DNA of 64,000 nt from Arsukibacterium sp. UBA5043 (GCA_002415085.1 DIBV01000017.1:173490-237489), one strand, 5' to 3'. Shown: positions 54,275 through 63,642, counted from the first letter of the stretch. A program made the numbers and translations. Notes: generated from the letters alone by a model not told the origin.

Positions 54275-55495
54275 ATGTATTTTTATGCTGCGCGCCAACC
54301 TATTCTTGACCGAAATAAAGCCCTGTACGCCTATGAATTGTTATTTCGTGACGGCCTGAGTAATGTTTTTCCTGAAATTGATGGTGATGAAGCCACCTCA
54401 CGAATGATTGAAGGTAGCCAGTTTAGTTTTGGTTTAGATGATTTTCTTGGCGACAAACCGGGCTTTATTAATTTCACCCTCGAGACCCTGATTAAAAAAT
54501 ACCCCAGTATGCTACCCAAAGAGCAGGTCGTGGTGGAAATACTCGAGACGGTTCAGCCTGGAAAACGACTGTTGGCAGAATGTAAGCAATTAAAAGAGCA
54601 AGGTTACACTCTGGCATTGGATGACTATATTCATCAGCCGGTATGGCGCCACTTTTATCCTTTTATCGATATTATTAAGATTGATTTTCGTAGCACTGAT
54701 ATCGAAACCATAAAAAGTGTGCAACAAGCCATCGTCGATTTTCCTCATATAAAACTACTGGCAGAAAAAGTCGAAACAAATGAGGAATTTCAGCAGGCGC
54801 TGGATATGGGTTTCTGCTACTTTCAGGGGTTCTTTTTCTCACAACCAGAGATGATGCAAACCAAAGCCCTGTCTCCGGCACAAATGACTCTGGCAGAACT
54901 GCTATACGAAACGTCCAAAGCAGAACTTAACCTGGCAAAAATTACTGAAATTTTCCAACGTGACGTCAGTTTGTCATACAAATTATTGCGCTACAGCAAC
55001 TCTGCAATTTTTAAACGCCGGGCGGAAATTGAAACTATAAAACAGGCTTTGGTTGTGCTGGGCCAGAGCGAACTCAAAAAATTCCTGTCGTTACTGTTTA
55101 CCGCACAAATTAGCAGTGACAAGCCTGCGGAGCTAATGAGGATGTCGATGACCCGGGCCCGCTTTGCCGAAGGCTTAGCCGCTATTGATGGTAAGGTAGA
55201 CACCGGCAAAGCGTTTTTAACCGGCCTGATGTCATTAATGGATGCAATTTTAGATGAACCTATCGCCAGCGTAATGGAAAAGCTGCCTCTGGCTAAAGAA
55301 ATTAAAGATGCACTGGTTGAAAACAGCGGAATACTGGCCGAATACTTAACCCTGATAAAGCACTATGAAGCAGCCCAGTGGCAGCAGGCGAATCAGGCAA
55401 TCAATCAACTGGGTATTGCCACCGATAAAGTACCTGACGCCTACCACACTGCAGTACAGTGGGCGAACGAACAAATGAAAGCCTTAGCAGATTAA
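54275..55495 (+). CDS. EAL-like/HDOD domain signalling protein (YuxH type)
   Basis: The 406-residue protein pairs an N-terminal EAL fold (about 1-200) with a C-terminal HDOD domain (about 200-390; L-L-R-Y-S-N-S-A, I-K-Q-A-L-V-V-L-G). The EAL catalytic motifs are altered: E-L-L for E-A-L, D-D-Y-I for DDFG and A-E-K-V-E-T for AEGVET. It is therefore probably a c-di-GMP binder or protein-interaction module, not a phosphodiesterase. It is cytoplasmic, single, and follows putP with a hairpin between. Confidence 0.88.
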   Translation: MYFYAARQPILDRNKALYAYELLFRDGLSNVFPEIDGDEATSRMIEGSQFSFGLDDFLGDKPGFINFTLETLIKKYPSMLPKEQVVVEILETVQPGKRLLAECKQLKEQGYTLALDDYIHQPVWRHFYPFIDIIKIDFRSTDIETIKSVQQAIVDFPHIKLLAEKVETNEEFQQALDMGFCYFQGFFFSQPEMMQTKALSPAQMTLAELLYETSKAELNLAKITEIFQRDVSLSYKLLRYSNSAIFKRRAEIETIKQALVVLGQSELKKFLSLLFTAQISSDKPAELMRMSMTRARFAEGLAAIDGKVDTGKAFLTGLMSLMDAILDEPIASVMEKLPLAKEIKDALVENSGILAEYLTLIKHYEAAQWQQANQAINQLGIATDKVPDAYHTAVQWANEQMKALAD

Positions 55496-55530
55496 CACTA
55501 AGGCTCTGGCACCAGGTGATAAGCTGTTAA

Positions 55531-55842
55531 CTATTCAAAGCTAACATACTGAGCCACTTTAGCGGCCAGTTTATCACCAATGCCTTTTACCTCGGTTAAC
55601 TGTTTCTGGCTCGTTATCGGGCCTTTTTCCTGAATGTAAGCCAGAATTGCCTGAGCCTTAGATTTACCAATGCCGGGAACTGCTTCCAGCTGCTCAATAG
55701 TGGCTTTATTAAGATTTAACTTCTGCTGCTGTGCTGCGATGGCAGCATGTTTATCCAGAGTGGCGCCGGGCTTTGCCGCCAGCGTCTGGTTTGCTGTCAG
55801 TGTCAATCCGGTTAACAACAATGCAATCATTACATTTTTCAT
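55531..55842 (-). CDS. ComEA-like helix-hairpin-helix DNA-binding protein
   Basis: The ATG at 55842, with AAGGAAT upstream, encodes 103 residues: a signal peptide (cleavage near L-A-A) and two helix-hairpin-helix motifs (L-N-L-N-K-A-T-I-E-Q-L-E-A-V-P-G-I-G, then L-T-E-V-K-G-I-G). It should bind DNA non-specifically in the periplasm and may assist DNA uptake. No other competence gene is nearby. The longer frame to 55905 is not supported. Confidence 0.88.
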   Translation of the reverse strand: MKNVMIALLLTGLTLTANQTLAAKPGATLDKHAAIAAQQQKLNLNKATIEQLEAVPGIGKSKAQAILAYIQEKGPITSQKQLTEVKGIGDKLAAKVAQYVSFE

Positions 55843-56182
55843 TGAATATTCCTTTCCAGTTTTTAACCGCGTCCCTGCAAAGCAATTGGCAAAAGTGTAA
55901 GCCACTACAACTGTTTAGATTGGTTCTGTAAACAGTGGCCTGGCACAAAACCCAGGGAAGCAACATTTTTATACCAATCAAGTTATAAATTAGGATTATA
56001 TTTTAACTTTTGCAATTTTTAATTAACTTTTATTTTAAAAATATTTCAATAACAATACTGTCTCTATTCAGCGACAATTAATGCTGTTCGGCATAGGCTA
56101 GCACTATATTGAAATACAAAGTTTATTGTTGCGTCCAATATAGTTAGGTAACATAGAACTTAAACCAAATGTGGAGAATCGT
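55843..56182. other. 340-bp AT-rich divergent intergenic region
   Basis: It contains the promoters of the ComEA-like gene and the PepSY-regulator-kinase operon. CTGTTTA (about 55909) and TAAACAG (about 55927) form an inverted repeat. One arm resembles half of a PhoP box, but the second half is not at the right spacing. No reading frame or RNA gene is apparent. A GGAG ribosome-binding site precedes 56183. Confidence 0.5.
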
Positions 56183-56440
56183 ATGCTTCGTTCCCTGCTG
56201 TTGCTGATCATGCTGTCGGTGGCAACAATGGCACCTGATGCCATGGCACTTGGTAAACAACAACCTCAGGTTACAAAAGAGCAAGCGGCAAACCTTGCTC
56301 AACAACGTTTTCCCGGCAAAGTGTTAAAAGTACAAACCGAAAGCCGCCACTACAGGGTGCGCTTAATTCAGGCTGATGGCAGAGTAATTACCGTACTGGT
56401 CGATAATCGTACCGGCCGGGTTGAAAGGGACGATAAATAA
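56183..56440 (+). CDS. PepSY domain periplasmic protein
   Basis: The ATG at 56183, behind GGAG, gives 85 residues; a GTG four codons upstream is part of the ribosome-binding site. A signal peptide (cleavage near A-M-A-L) is followed by one PepSY domain (E-Q-A-A-N-L-A-Q-Q-R-F-P-G-K-V-L-K-V, then V-D-N-R-T-G-R-V). PepSY proteins often act as sensors or inhibitors in the envelope. Its stop shares one base with the ATG of the response regulator, so it probably works with the kinase encoded two genes on. Confidence 0.85.
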   Translation: MLRSLLLLIMLSVATMAPDAMALGKQQPQVTKEQAANLAQQRFPGKVLKVQTESRHYRVRLIQADGRVITVLVDNRTGRVERDDK

Positions 56441-57117
56441 TGCGGGTATTAGTGGTTGAAGATGAAACGTTATTAGCTGAGCAGATAAAACATCAGCTGG
56501 TACAACAGCAATTCAGTGTCGATATTGCACAGGATGGTGACGATGGCTGGTTTAAACTGGCTGAGTACCCTTACGATTTAGCAGTTATTGATCTCGGTTT
56601 GCCTAAAATGGATGGTTTGAGCCTAATTCGTAAGGCACGGCAACAGGAAATTAAGACACCTATTATTATTCTTACGGCCCGGGGTAGCTGGCAGGAAAAA
56701 GTAGAAGGTCTTGACGCAGGCGCCGATGATTATTTAACCAAACCATTTCATGGCGAAGAATTACTGGCGCGTTGCAATGCTTTAATCCGCCGGGCTGCCG
56801 GCCAACCGGATCCGACACTCAGTGCTGGCCCGGTGTCTCTTAATAGCCGAACTCAACAGGTATGGCTACGTGAAGACGAAGTTAGCCTGACAGCCTACGA
56901 GTATAAAGTTCTGGAGTACTTTATGCTCAACCCGAGCAAAGTTATTTCTAAAACAGAATTAACCGAGCATATCTATGATCAGGATTTTGATTTAGATAGT
57001 AATGTTATTGAAGTTTTTGTACTCAGACTGCGCAAAAAGCTCGACCCTGACGGCGAGTTAAAGCCGATAGAGACATTACGCGGTCGTGGTTATCGTTTTA
57101 ACCTGACTATCAGTTAA
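56440..57117 (+). CDS. OmpR-family response regulator (PhoP/QseB-like)
   Basis: The 225-residue protein has a receiver domain with E-D-E at 7-9, phospho-acceptor Asp51 in I-D-L-G-L-P-K-M-D-G and K in L-T-K-P-F. A winged-helix DNA-binding domain follows (L-T-A-Y-E-Y-K-V-L-E-Y, V-E-V-F-V-L-R-L-R-K-K-type segment, R-G-R-G-Y-R-F). It sits in a three-gene operon, PepSY-regulator-kinase, with a one-base overlap upstream and a two-base gap downstream. Likely targets are envelope or metal-response genes, but none can be named. Confidence 0.92.
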   Translation: MRVLVVEDETLLAEQIKHQLVQQQFSVDIAQDGDDGWFKLAEYPYDLAVIDLGLPKMDGLSLIRKARQQEIKTPIIILTARGSWQEKVEGLDAGADDYLTKPFHGEELLARCNALIRRAAGQPDPTLSAGPVSLNSRTQQVWLREDEVSLTAYEYKVLEYFMLNPSKVISKTELTEHIYDQDFDLDSNVIEVFVLRLRKKLDPDGELKPIETLRGRGYRFNLTIS

Positions 57118-57119
57118 AC

Positions 57120-58445
57120 ATGACACTGTCACTCAAGCTACGCCAGGGCTTGGTTAGCATTGTATTGTTGCTACTGCTATTGCCGAGCTCTTTTATTGCG
57201 ATTGATCAGGCGTTTTTTACCCAACTTCTGACCAGCGCCGAGCAAAAGCTTGAAGTGCATATGTATGCCATGCTCTCTGATTTGAAAATTATCGATGGCA
57301 AAATTGAACTGAGTAATAACACCTTATCACCAGACTTCTTCCGGCCCGACTCTGGTTTAAGTGCTTATGTTACCAGTGTTGACCACACCAATACCGATCA
57401 AATAGTTTGGCAATCAGATTCGTCATTAAGCCAGAATTTTACCCCGCCGGATACTAATCTGGTGCCGGGTGAGCATTCATTTTATTCGTATACCAGCGCT
57501 AATCAGGAATACTGGCTGTTAAGTATTGCGTTGCTGTTTGATTCGGGAGAACAAACCCGACCGCTAGCGATACATATTGTGCAAACTGATGCCATGTTGC
57601 GCGCGCCTTACCTCAGCTTTCGCAATACGTTACTCAGCTGGTTTATCTGGATCGGTGCTGCACTGGTAATATTAAGTATCCTGGCGTATTACTGGACAAC
57701 TAAGCCACTGAGTAAGCTAGATCAGGAGATTCGTAAATTAGAGGGCGGCGAGCAGGATCATCTGAATGGTCAGTACCCGGTAGAGCTAACCAATATTAAA
57801 GAAGACTTAAACTTGCTGCTGGCGAATCAAAACCGGCAAAAACAGCGGTATCGCAACCACCTCAGTGATCTGGCCCATGCATTAAAAACCCCGGTAGCCG
57901 TGCTTAAAACCTCAGTGCTAAGTGAGCAACCGGAGTTAAAAGAGCAACTTGACCGGATCAGTGCCATGATCGAACATCAACTGAAGCGAGCCAGTAGCTC
58001 TGGTCAGGATATCTGGAAAAAGCAATTTGATATCCTGCCTCATGTAGACAAACTGTGTAATGCTTTGCAAAAAATTTACCGGGATAAAGATTTACATATT
58101 CAAATTGAATGTGCCGATAATGCAACATTCCGCGGCGATGAAACGGACTTAATGGAAATTCTGGGCAATTTACTGGATAACGCCTGTAAAGCCTGTCAAC
58201 GCCAGGTAAAACTGACGGTTATTCAGAATCCACTCAATTTAATTGTTGAAGACGATGGTCCGGGAATTGCCAAAGAAGCCAGGAAAAAACTGTTTGCACG
58301 TGGCACCCGACTTGATACCTATAAAGATGGGCATGGTGTTGGACTTTCTATTGTCGCCGAATTAGTCTCTTCTTATTCCGGCGGCATGCAAATTACCGAC
58401 AGCCCATTGGGTGGCGCCCGTTTTGAACTTATTTTTCCAGAATAA
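57120..58445 (+). CDS. Sensor histidine kinase (PhoQ-like)
   Basis: The 441-residue protein has two membrane helices (about 10-30 and 170-192) around a periplasmic sensor of about 140 residues, then a HAMP-like linker. The H-box is L-A-H-A-L-K-T-P with His253. The ATPase domain has L-G-N-L-L-D-N-A-C-K-A, E-D-D-G-P-G-I and G-H-G-V-G-L-S-I. The architecture and A-H-A-L-K-T-P box resemble PhoQ. The periplasmic domain lacks an obvious acidic patch, so magnesium sensing is not assured. It is the last gene of the operon. Confidence 0.9.
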   Translation: MTLSLKLRQGLVSIVLLLLLLPSSFIAIDQAFFTQLLTSAEQKLEVHMYAMLSDLKIIDGKIELSNNTLSPDFFRPDSGLSAYVTSVDHTNTDQIVWQSDSSLSQNFTPPDTNLVPGEHSFYSYTSANQEYWLLSIALLFDSGEQTRPLAIHIVQTDAMLRAPYLSFRNTLLSWFIWIGAALVILSILAYYWTTKPLSKLDQEIRKLEGGEQDHLNGQYPVELTNIKEDLNLLLANQNRQKQRYRNHLSDLAHALKTPVAVLKTSVLSEQPELKEQLDRISAMIEHQLKRASSSGQDIWKKQFDILPHVDKLCNALQKIYRDKDLHIQIECADNATFRGDETDLMEILGNLLDNACKACQRQVKLTVIQNPLNLIVEDDGPGIAKEARKKLFARGTRLDTYKDGHGVGLSIVAELVSSYSGGMQITDSPLGGARFELIFPE

Positions 58446-58535
58446 CCATCATGGCAAGGGTTTAAGCTGAATAATCACTGATCGCCCCGCTATTTCCTAC
58501 CGTAAGCTTTAAAAATATTCTGAGGAACAGCTTTT

Positions 58536-58898
58536 ATGGAACTTAACCCGGCAACAATTAAAATTAAAAACCTGCGTTTACGAACTTTCATCGGCATCAA
58601 AGACGACGAAATTAATAATAAACAGGACGTCATCATTAACGCCAGGATCCAGTACAGCGCTAACAATGCCGCCAACAGCGATGACATGAATAACGCCCTT
58701 AATTATCGTACGATTACCAAGCAAATTATTGAGCTGGTTGAGATGAATCGCTTTAGTCTGCTAGAAAAGTTAACGGCAGATGTGTTAGCGCTTGCCAGTG
58801 CCCATCCGGCAGTGCGCTTCGCTGAAGTAGAAATCGATAAGCCCCATGCGTTACGATTTGCTGACTCTGTGTCACTTACCCTGTCGGTAAACAAATAA
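58536..58898 (+). CDS. folX: Dihydroneopterin triphosphate 2'-epimerase FolX
   Basis: The 120-residue product is collinear with E. coli Fol[36 protein letters not shown] and F-S-L-L-E-K-L-T. It epimerises dihydroneopterin triphosphate to the monapterin form, a step toward tetrahydromonapterin. It is a homo-octamer-type tunnelling fold protein. It is followed by yfcH, the same order as in E. coli. Confidence 0.94.
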   Translation: MELNPATIKIKNLRLRTFIGIKDDEINNKQDVIINARIQYSANNAANSDDMNNALNYRTITKQIIELVEMNRFSLLEKLTADVLALASAHPAVRFAEVEIDKPHALRFADSVSLTLSVNK

Positions 58899-58957
58899 TC
58901 AAACAGACCATAGTCCGCTATACTTAGCGGCAACGGGCAAACGGACAGGAGCATTTC

Positions 58958-59848
58958 ATGCGTATTTTAGTTACTGGTGGAACAGGCTTAATAGGTTCTG
59001 CATTGCTTAAATACTGGCGTGATCAACATCAGATAACAGTGTTAACCCGCCAACCTGTTGCCCGTTTGCAACAAACTTCAGCCATTAATTATGTAAATAG
59101 CCTGAAAGACATCGACTTTAACCAGCTAGATGCAATCGTTAATCTGGCTGGGGAACCTATAGCTGACAAAAGATGGACAGAAAAACAGAAGCACCGTATT
59201 TGCCAGAGCCGCTGGCACCTTACCGAGCAGCTTACCGAATGCATTCTGGCGGCATCAACACCGCCTTCATGCCTGATTAATGGCTCAGCTGTCGGCTATT
59301 ATGGCCGCCAGGGTAGTGAATTTATCTGTGAGGAACACAGCGCTTTTTATCCGGAGTTTAGCCACGACATCTGTGCCCGCTGGGAAAATATCGCCCTCCA
59401 GGCAGCCAGCGAGAAAACCCGGGTGTGTCTGCTGCGCACAGGTATCGTGTTATCTGATCAGGGTGGTGCACTGAAAAAAATGCTGCCGGCGTTTCGGTTT
59501 GGCCTGGGCGGCCCACTGGGCAGCGGCCAACAATACATGTCTTGGATCCACATTGATGACATCGTAAAGTTGATAGACTTTCTATTGCACTCTCCTACTC
59601 TGCAGGGGCCGTTCAATGCGGTCGCCCCCAAAGCCGTTACCAACAAGCAATTCAGTCAGGCATTGGCAGAACGGTTAAACCGACCGGCGAAACTCACGAT
59701 GCCGGCTTTTATATTGCGGCTGATGTTTGGTGAAATGGCAGATATTCTGTTGTTCGGACAACGCGTCGTACCGCAACAAGCCCTGGATGCAGGTTTTAAA
59801 TTTCAGTATCCTAAGCTGCCAGCAGCGCTGGCAGACTTAGACATTTAA
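58958..59848 (+). CDS. yfcH: TIGR01777-family NAD(P)-dependent epimerase YfcH
   Basis: The 296-residue protein has the extended SDR Rossmann motif T-G-G-T-G-L-I-G at 6-13, N-L-A-G-E-P-I near residue 67, and the conserved S-A-V-G-Y-Y-G active-site tyrosine segment. It then has S-W-I-H-I-D-D and the C-terminal DUF1731 region. The reaction is not established. Location after folX is conserved in E. coli and may mean a pterin-related job. The start has ACAGGAG upstream. Confidence 0.9.
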   Translation: MRILVTGGTGLIGSALLKYWRDQHQITVLTRQPVARLQQTSAINYVNSLKDIDFNQLDAIVNLAGEPIADKRWTEKQKHRICQSRWHLTEQLTECILAASTPPSCLINGSAVGYYGRQGSEFICEEHSAFYPEFSHDICARWENIALQAASEKTRVCLLRTGIVLSDQGGALKKMLPAFRFGLGGPLGSGQQYMSWIHIDDIVKLIDFLLHSPTLQGPFNAVAPKAVTNKQFSQALAERLNRPAKLTMPAFILRLMFGEMADILLFGQRVVPQQALDAGFKFQYPKLPAALADLDI

Positions 59849-59863
59849 CCGGTTACACGCGGG

Positions 59864-62350
59864 TTAGCTTTGAATAACGCGTCTGATGAGCACTGCGCCA
59901 GGGATCTGCAGTAACCGCCGCAGCTGCCACCAACCAAGCAAGCTTACCGACACTACGCCAATAGCCGGTCCCATCCACCACAACGCAAAATGAAACTGAA
60001 ACGGCATGTCAAACACCCGTTGCTGCAGTGTCATCAACAGCAATTCGGCCAGCACCGTGGCAAACAATCCTGCCAGGGCGCCCAGAAATGCAAACTCAAG
60101 TAACAGTGCATTGCGTAAAAAGACATATTTGGCACCCAGCGTCCGTAAAATTGCCAGTTCCTGCTCTCGTTGTTCCAGGGTAGCCTGAACCTGAGCGACC
60201 AGCACCAGAGCGGCCGCTAGCGCAATAATTACCAGAATAAAGCTCAGGGCAATCGTCACCTGAGCAATAATATCGTTAACCTGAGTTATGATAGCATCGA
60301 CACTAATAACCGTAACCGTGGGCATTTGCCGGGCTAACTGGTTTATCAGTTTGCCGCTGCCCTGCTCCAGATAAAAAGCAGTAATATACGTTGCCGGAAA
60401 AGTAGCCAGCACGTCAGGGCTCAATATCATATAGAAGTTTGGTTGCAGGCTATTCCAGTCAACCTGGCGGATACTGGTTACCGTTGCCGAGACCTGCTGT
60501 CCGCCAACGGAAAAGTCCAGCGTATCGCCAAGCGATAATTGTAAGCGCTCTGCTATTTCCTGCTCTACTGAGACTTCCGCCGCAGTATTGTCAGTAAACC
60601 ACTGTCCTTCAATAATTTTATTATTGGCTGGTATGTCAGCCAGCCAGGTGAGGTTTAACTCGCGGCCTACTCCAACCCGCTGTTCGCTCCGATCTTCTTT
60701 TGACGCTTCCTGCTGCAATTTTTCATCATTCACGGTAATCAACCGGCCCCGTACCACTGGATAAAAGGGTTCTGCCTGCAAATTATTTGTTTCAGTAAAC
60801 GCCGTAACCTGAGTTCGCTGCTGTGCACTGACATTAACTAAGAAATGGTTAGGAGCGCCCTCAGGAATTTGCTGTTGCCACTGGCCTATCAGTTCTGCCC
60901 TTAAAAAATACAGCAATAACGTCAGAAAAATTGCCAGGCTAAAGGTGATGAGCTGAAAACTGTTCGGCCACAATCTGCGGCGTAAATTTGCTAAAGCCAG
61001 GCGTCCGGCACTGCTCTGCCCTGCTGCCACCGGTCGTGCCAACTTCACCATCACCGCGGCAAAGCCCAGTAAAATACCAGCAAATAATGCGCAAAGTAAA
61101 AATAAGCCGACGCTAATCAATAACTCGCCACTAAACAGCCACATTAAGCCCCAGATAGCAGCTGCACCAAACAGCAGTTGCCATTTGTCCAGAACCATTG
61201 CCACAGCAGGTTGCTTTAATACTTCAATGGCTGGTGTTTTCGCCAGCTGCCATAAAGGTCGGGCCGCAAACAGCAGGGCGCAGATAATGCATGTCAGGGT
61301 GCCCAGTAGCAGTGGTCTGACACTGAACTCTGTCCGATAATCACTGATGTACTGGCTAATACCAAGCTCGGCAGCAAAAATTGCTAACTGACCACCTAAC
61401 AAGCCCAGCACCAGACTAAACAGTACCACCAAAAATAAATGGCTGCCGTAGAGCAGTCTGGCTCTTGCCGTGGTAGCACCCAGAGCTTTTATAATGGCGA
61501 CGGCCTGAGTATGACGCTGACTGTAGCGGCTGGCTGCCACAGCGGCGGCACAAGCGGCTAATACGATACCCAACAGACCCGCAAGCAATAAAAAGCGCTC
61601 AGCACGCTCCAGAGCGCTGCCGATAGCAGATTCACGATCCAGGTTACGCCAGCGCTGATGAACACTGAGCATGGGTTGCAGTTGCGCTGCCAGTTCATCT
61701 AAAGCGCCAGTACTGCCAGCGAACAAATACCGGTAGCTAATCCGGCTGCCCGGCTGCACAATATTGCTGGCCGGCACATCAGCCAGGTGCATTATCACCC
61801 TTGGTGAACCACCAAACACACTCAGCGGCGCATCGGGTTCGTTGGCAATCACCCCGCCGACTACCAGCCGGGATTCGCCAAGTTCGATCGTATCACCGGG
61901 CTTAACTTGTAATAAATCCAGCAACCGGGTTTCAAACCATACTTCACCGGGCACCAACTGCGCAGTCGGGCCCGAGGTAATACTTGCCGAGCGGTGTAAT
62001 AGCAACTCTCCCCGCAGGGGATAAGCATCGTTGACAGCTTTAATGGTGGCAAGCTGCATTTGCTCGCCGGCAAACAACATGGAGTCAAATTGCATTTGGC
62101 GGGCTGTGGCCACATTAAGCTGGCTGGCCACAGCAAAAAAGTTTTCGTTAAACGGCTGACTTGACCCTAATACTCTGTCGGCGGCTGTAAACTGGGCGCT
62201 ACGTTGTTGCAATGCACTTTTCACGCTTTGAGTGATACCACTTAAACTGACAACAGAACCAACGGCCAGAAACAGGGCGAAGGCAATAACCCATAATTCC
62301 CCTCGTTTTAACTCACGCCAGAATAACCGACCTGCAATACTAGCCCACAT
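59864..62350 (-). CDS. ybbP: ABC transporter permease (YbbP-like)
   Basis: The ATG at 62350, with AGAGGA upstream, gives 828 residues. The protein has an N-terminal helix, two FtsX-type permease blocks, each with three helices, and extra central helices. A large periplasmic domain holds V-G-V-G-R-E-L-N-L-T-W, as in the YbbP/LolE-type macrolide-exporter-fold group. It pairs with the ATPase encoded just upstream, whose last 11 bases overlap its start. Substrate is unproven: YbbAP-TesA is thought to act on hydrophobic compounds in the membrane. A start 12 codons earlier lacks a ribosome-binding site. Confidence 0.9.
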   Translation of the reverse strand: MWASIAGRLFWRELKRGELWVIAFALFLAVGSVVSLSGITQSVKSALQQRSAQFTAADRVLGSSQPFNENFFAVASQLNVATARQMQFDSMLFAGEQMQLATIKAVNDAYPLRGELLLHRSASITSGPTAQLVPGEVWFETRLLDLLQVKPGDTIELGESRLVVGGVIANEPDAPLSVFGGSPRVIMHLADVPASNIVQPGSRISYRYLFAGSTGALDELAAQLQPMLSVHQRWRNLDRESAIGSALERAERFLLLAGLLGIVLAACAAAVAASRYSQRHTQAVAIIKALGATTARARLLYGSHLFLVVLFSLVLGLLGGQLAIFAAELGISQYISDYRTEFSVRPLLLGTLTCIICALLFAARPLWQLAKTPAIEVLKQPAVAMVLDKWQLLFGAAAIWGLMWLFSGELLISVGLFLLCALFAGILLGFAAVMVKLARPVAAGQSSAGRLALANLRRRLWPNSFQLITFSLAIFLTLLLYFLRAELIGQWQQQIPEGAPNHFLVNVSAQQRTQVTAFTETNNLQAEPFYPVVRGRLITVNDEKLQQEASKEDRSEQRVGVGRELNLTWLADIPANNKIIEGQWFTDNTAAEVSVEQEIAERLQLSLGDTLDFSVGGQQVSATVTSIRQVDWNSLQPNFYMILSPDVLATFPATYITAFYLEQGSGKLINQLARQMPTVTVISVDAIITQVNDIIAQVTIALSFILVIIALAAALVLVAQVQATLEQREQELAILRTLGAKYVFLRNALLLEFAFLGALAGLFATVLAELLLMTLQQRVFDMPFQFHFALWWMGPAIGVVSVSLLGWWQLRRLLQIPGAVLIRRVIQS

Positions 62351-63056
62351 TTGCTGTATCCTCTGCTGACGGTTCTGGCACAACAAAACGACCAGAGCGC
62401 ATTTGATACTGACGCTGACAACGCTTCGCTAACTCAGCATTATGGGTTACCAGCACCAATGTCGTGCCCTGGCTGTTGTTCAGCTCGAATAATAAGTCTT
62501 CAATCATTCTGCCCGTTACCGCATCCAGATTGGCTGATGGCTCATCAGCGAACAAAATGGCAGGTCGGGTAATAAACGCACGGGCAATAGCAACCCGTTG
62601 TTGTTCACCACCGGACAATTGTGCTGGAAAAAAATCTGCCCTGGCACTCAGTCCCACCTGCTCCAGCAATTCCAGCCCTCTTTCACGGGCTTTGCGATCA
62701 CCAGATAGCTCAGCAGGCAACGTTACATTCTCTAATGCCGTCAGACTGGGCAATAGCAAAAATGACTGGAACACAAAACCCACGTCACTGGCTCTGACCC
62801 CTGCCCGTTCATCTTCAGACATGTTATGCAGGGGGTGGCCCGCCATGTCAATTTCACCTGAGCTAGGCGTATCCAATCCGGCCAGCAAGCTAAGCAAGGT
62901 CGACTTGCCTGAACCTGATGCGCCTACTATTGCTACGGTTTCGCCCCGATTGATTGTCAGACTAATATCATGCAGGATAGTCAGTGATCCTTCTGGGACC
63001 TTGACACGTTTTGCAAGGTTTGTTGCTTTTATATGTAATTCAGGTGTGTTATTCAT
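62340..63056 (-). CDS. ybbA: ABC transporter ATP-binding protein YbbA
   Basis: The 238-residue ATPase has Walker A G-A-S-G-S-G-K-S-T, Q-loop F-V-F-Q-S-F-L-L-L, signature L-S-G-G-E-Q-Q-R-V-A-I-A, Walker B A-I-L-F-A-D-E-P-S-A-N-L-D and the switch V-T-H-N. It is of the MacB/LolD type. It powers the YbbP permease encoded downstream. Its ATG (63054-63056) and the tesA ATG (63055-63057) occupy the same CATG on opposite strands. The divergent ybbA/tesA order is the one found in E. coli. Confidence 0.95.
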   Translation of the reverse strand: MNNTPELHIKATNLAKRVKVPEGSLTILHDISLTINRGETVAIVGASGSGKSTLLSLLAGLDTPSSGEIDMAGHPLHNMSEDERAGVRASDVGFVFQSFLLLPSLTALENVTLPAELSGDRKARERGLELLEQVGLSARADFFPAQLSGGEQQRVAIARAFITRPAILFADEPSANLDAVTGRMIEDLLFELNNSQGTTLVLVTHNAELAKRCQRQYQMRSGRFVVPEPSAEDTANVG

Positions 63057-63642
63057 GCGTATCGTCTTATTGTTGTTAATCAGTTTAGCCAGTCATTTTG
63101 CTTATGCTGACAAGTTACTCATTCTGGGTGATAGCTTAAGTGCTGCTTACGGTATGCAGCAACATCAGGGTTGGCCGGCGCTACTCCAAAAAAATACGGA
63201 ATGGCAGCTTATTAACGCCAGTATCAGCGGTGAAACCACCTCAGGGGGGCTGGCAAGACTGCCAGCACTGTTAGCCGAGCATAAACCAGATGCTGTGCTG
63301 ATAGAACTGGGTGGTAACGATGGCCTGCGAGGCTTTTCGGTAGAGCTCATCCAGGCAAACCTGAGTAAAATCATTACACTGGTCAAGCAGCATAATGCGC
63401 AGCCGGTATTAATGCAAATACGGATCCCACCTAACTATGGACCACGCTATGTCAGACAATTTACTGTAGTTTACCCGCAGCTTGCAGAAAAACATGCCAT
63501 AACCCTATGGCCATTCTTTATGGATAGTATTGCGATCAATAGTGAACTAATAATGGCAGATGGTATTCATCCCAATGCAGCAGCACAGCCGATGATAAGC
63601 GAATTTATGGCGGATTTACTAAAGGAATTGCCATCGAAATAG
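63055..63642 (+). CDS. tesA: Multifunctional acyl-CoA thioesterase I/protease I/lysophospholipase TesA
   Basis: The 195-residue SGNH hydrolase has a signal peptide (cleavage near A-Y-A-D) and all blocks: L-G-D-S27-L-S, G-G62-64 region, G-G-N-D with Asn88, and D169-G-I-H172-P. It hydrolyses acyl thioesters and lysophospholipids in the periplasm. The ATG at 63055 is chosen because the frame further upstream runs antisense through ybbA. It shares its start region with ybbA. Confidence 0.94.
   Translation: MRIVLLLLISLASHFAYADKLLILGDSLSAAYGMQQHQGWPALLQKNTEWQLINASISGETTSGGLARLPALLAEHKPDAVLIELGGNDGLRGFSVELIQANLSKIITLVKQHNAQPVLMQIRIPPNYGPRYVRQFTVVYPQLAEKHAITLWPFFMDSIAINSELIMADGIHPNAAAQPMISEFMADLLKELPSK

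Noticed and set aside
55909-55933. PhoP box upstream of the PepSY-regulator operon
   Set aside because: TGTTTA occurs once. The partner hexamer is inverted and at the wrong spacing, so it is just an inverted repeat nearer the ComEA-like gene.
62464-63054. Long N-terminal extension of the tesA frame running antisense through ybbA
   Set aside because: TesA homology and its signal peptide start at 63055. The upstream part is the reverse frame of a strongly conserved ABC ATPase.
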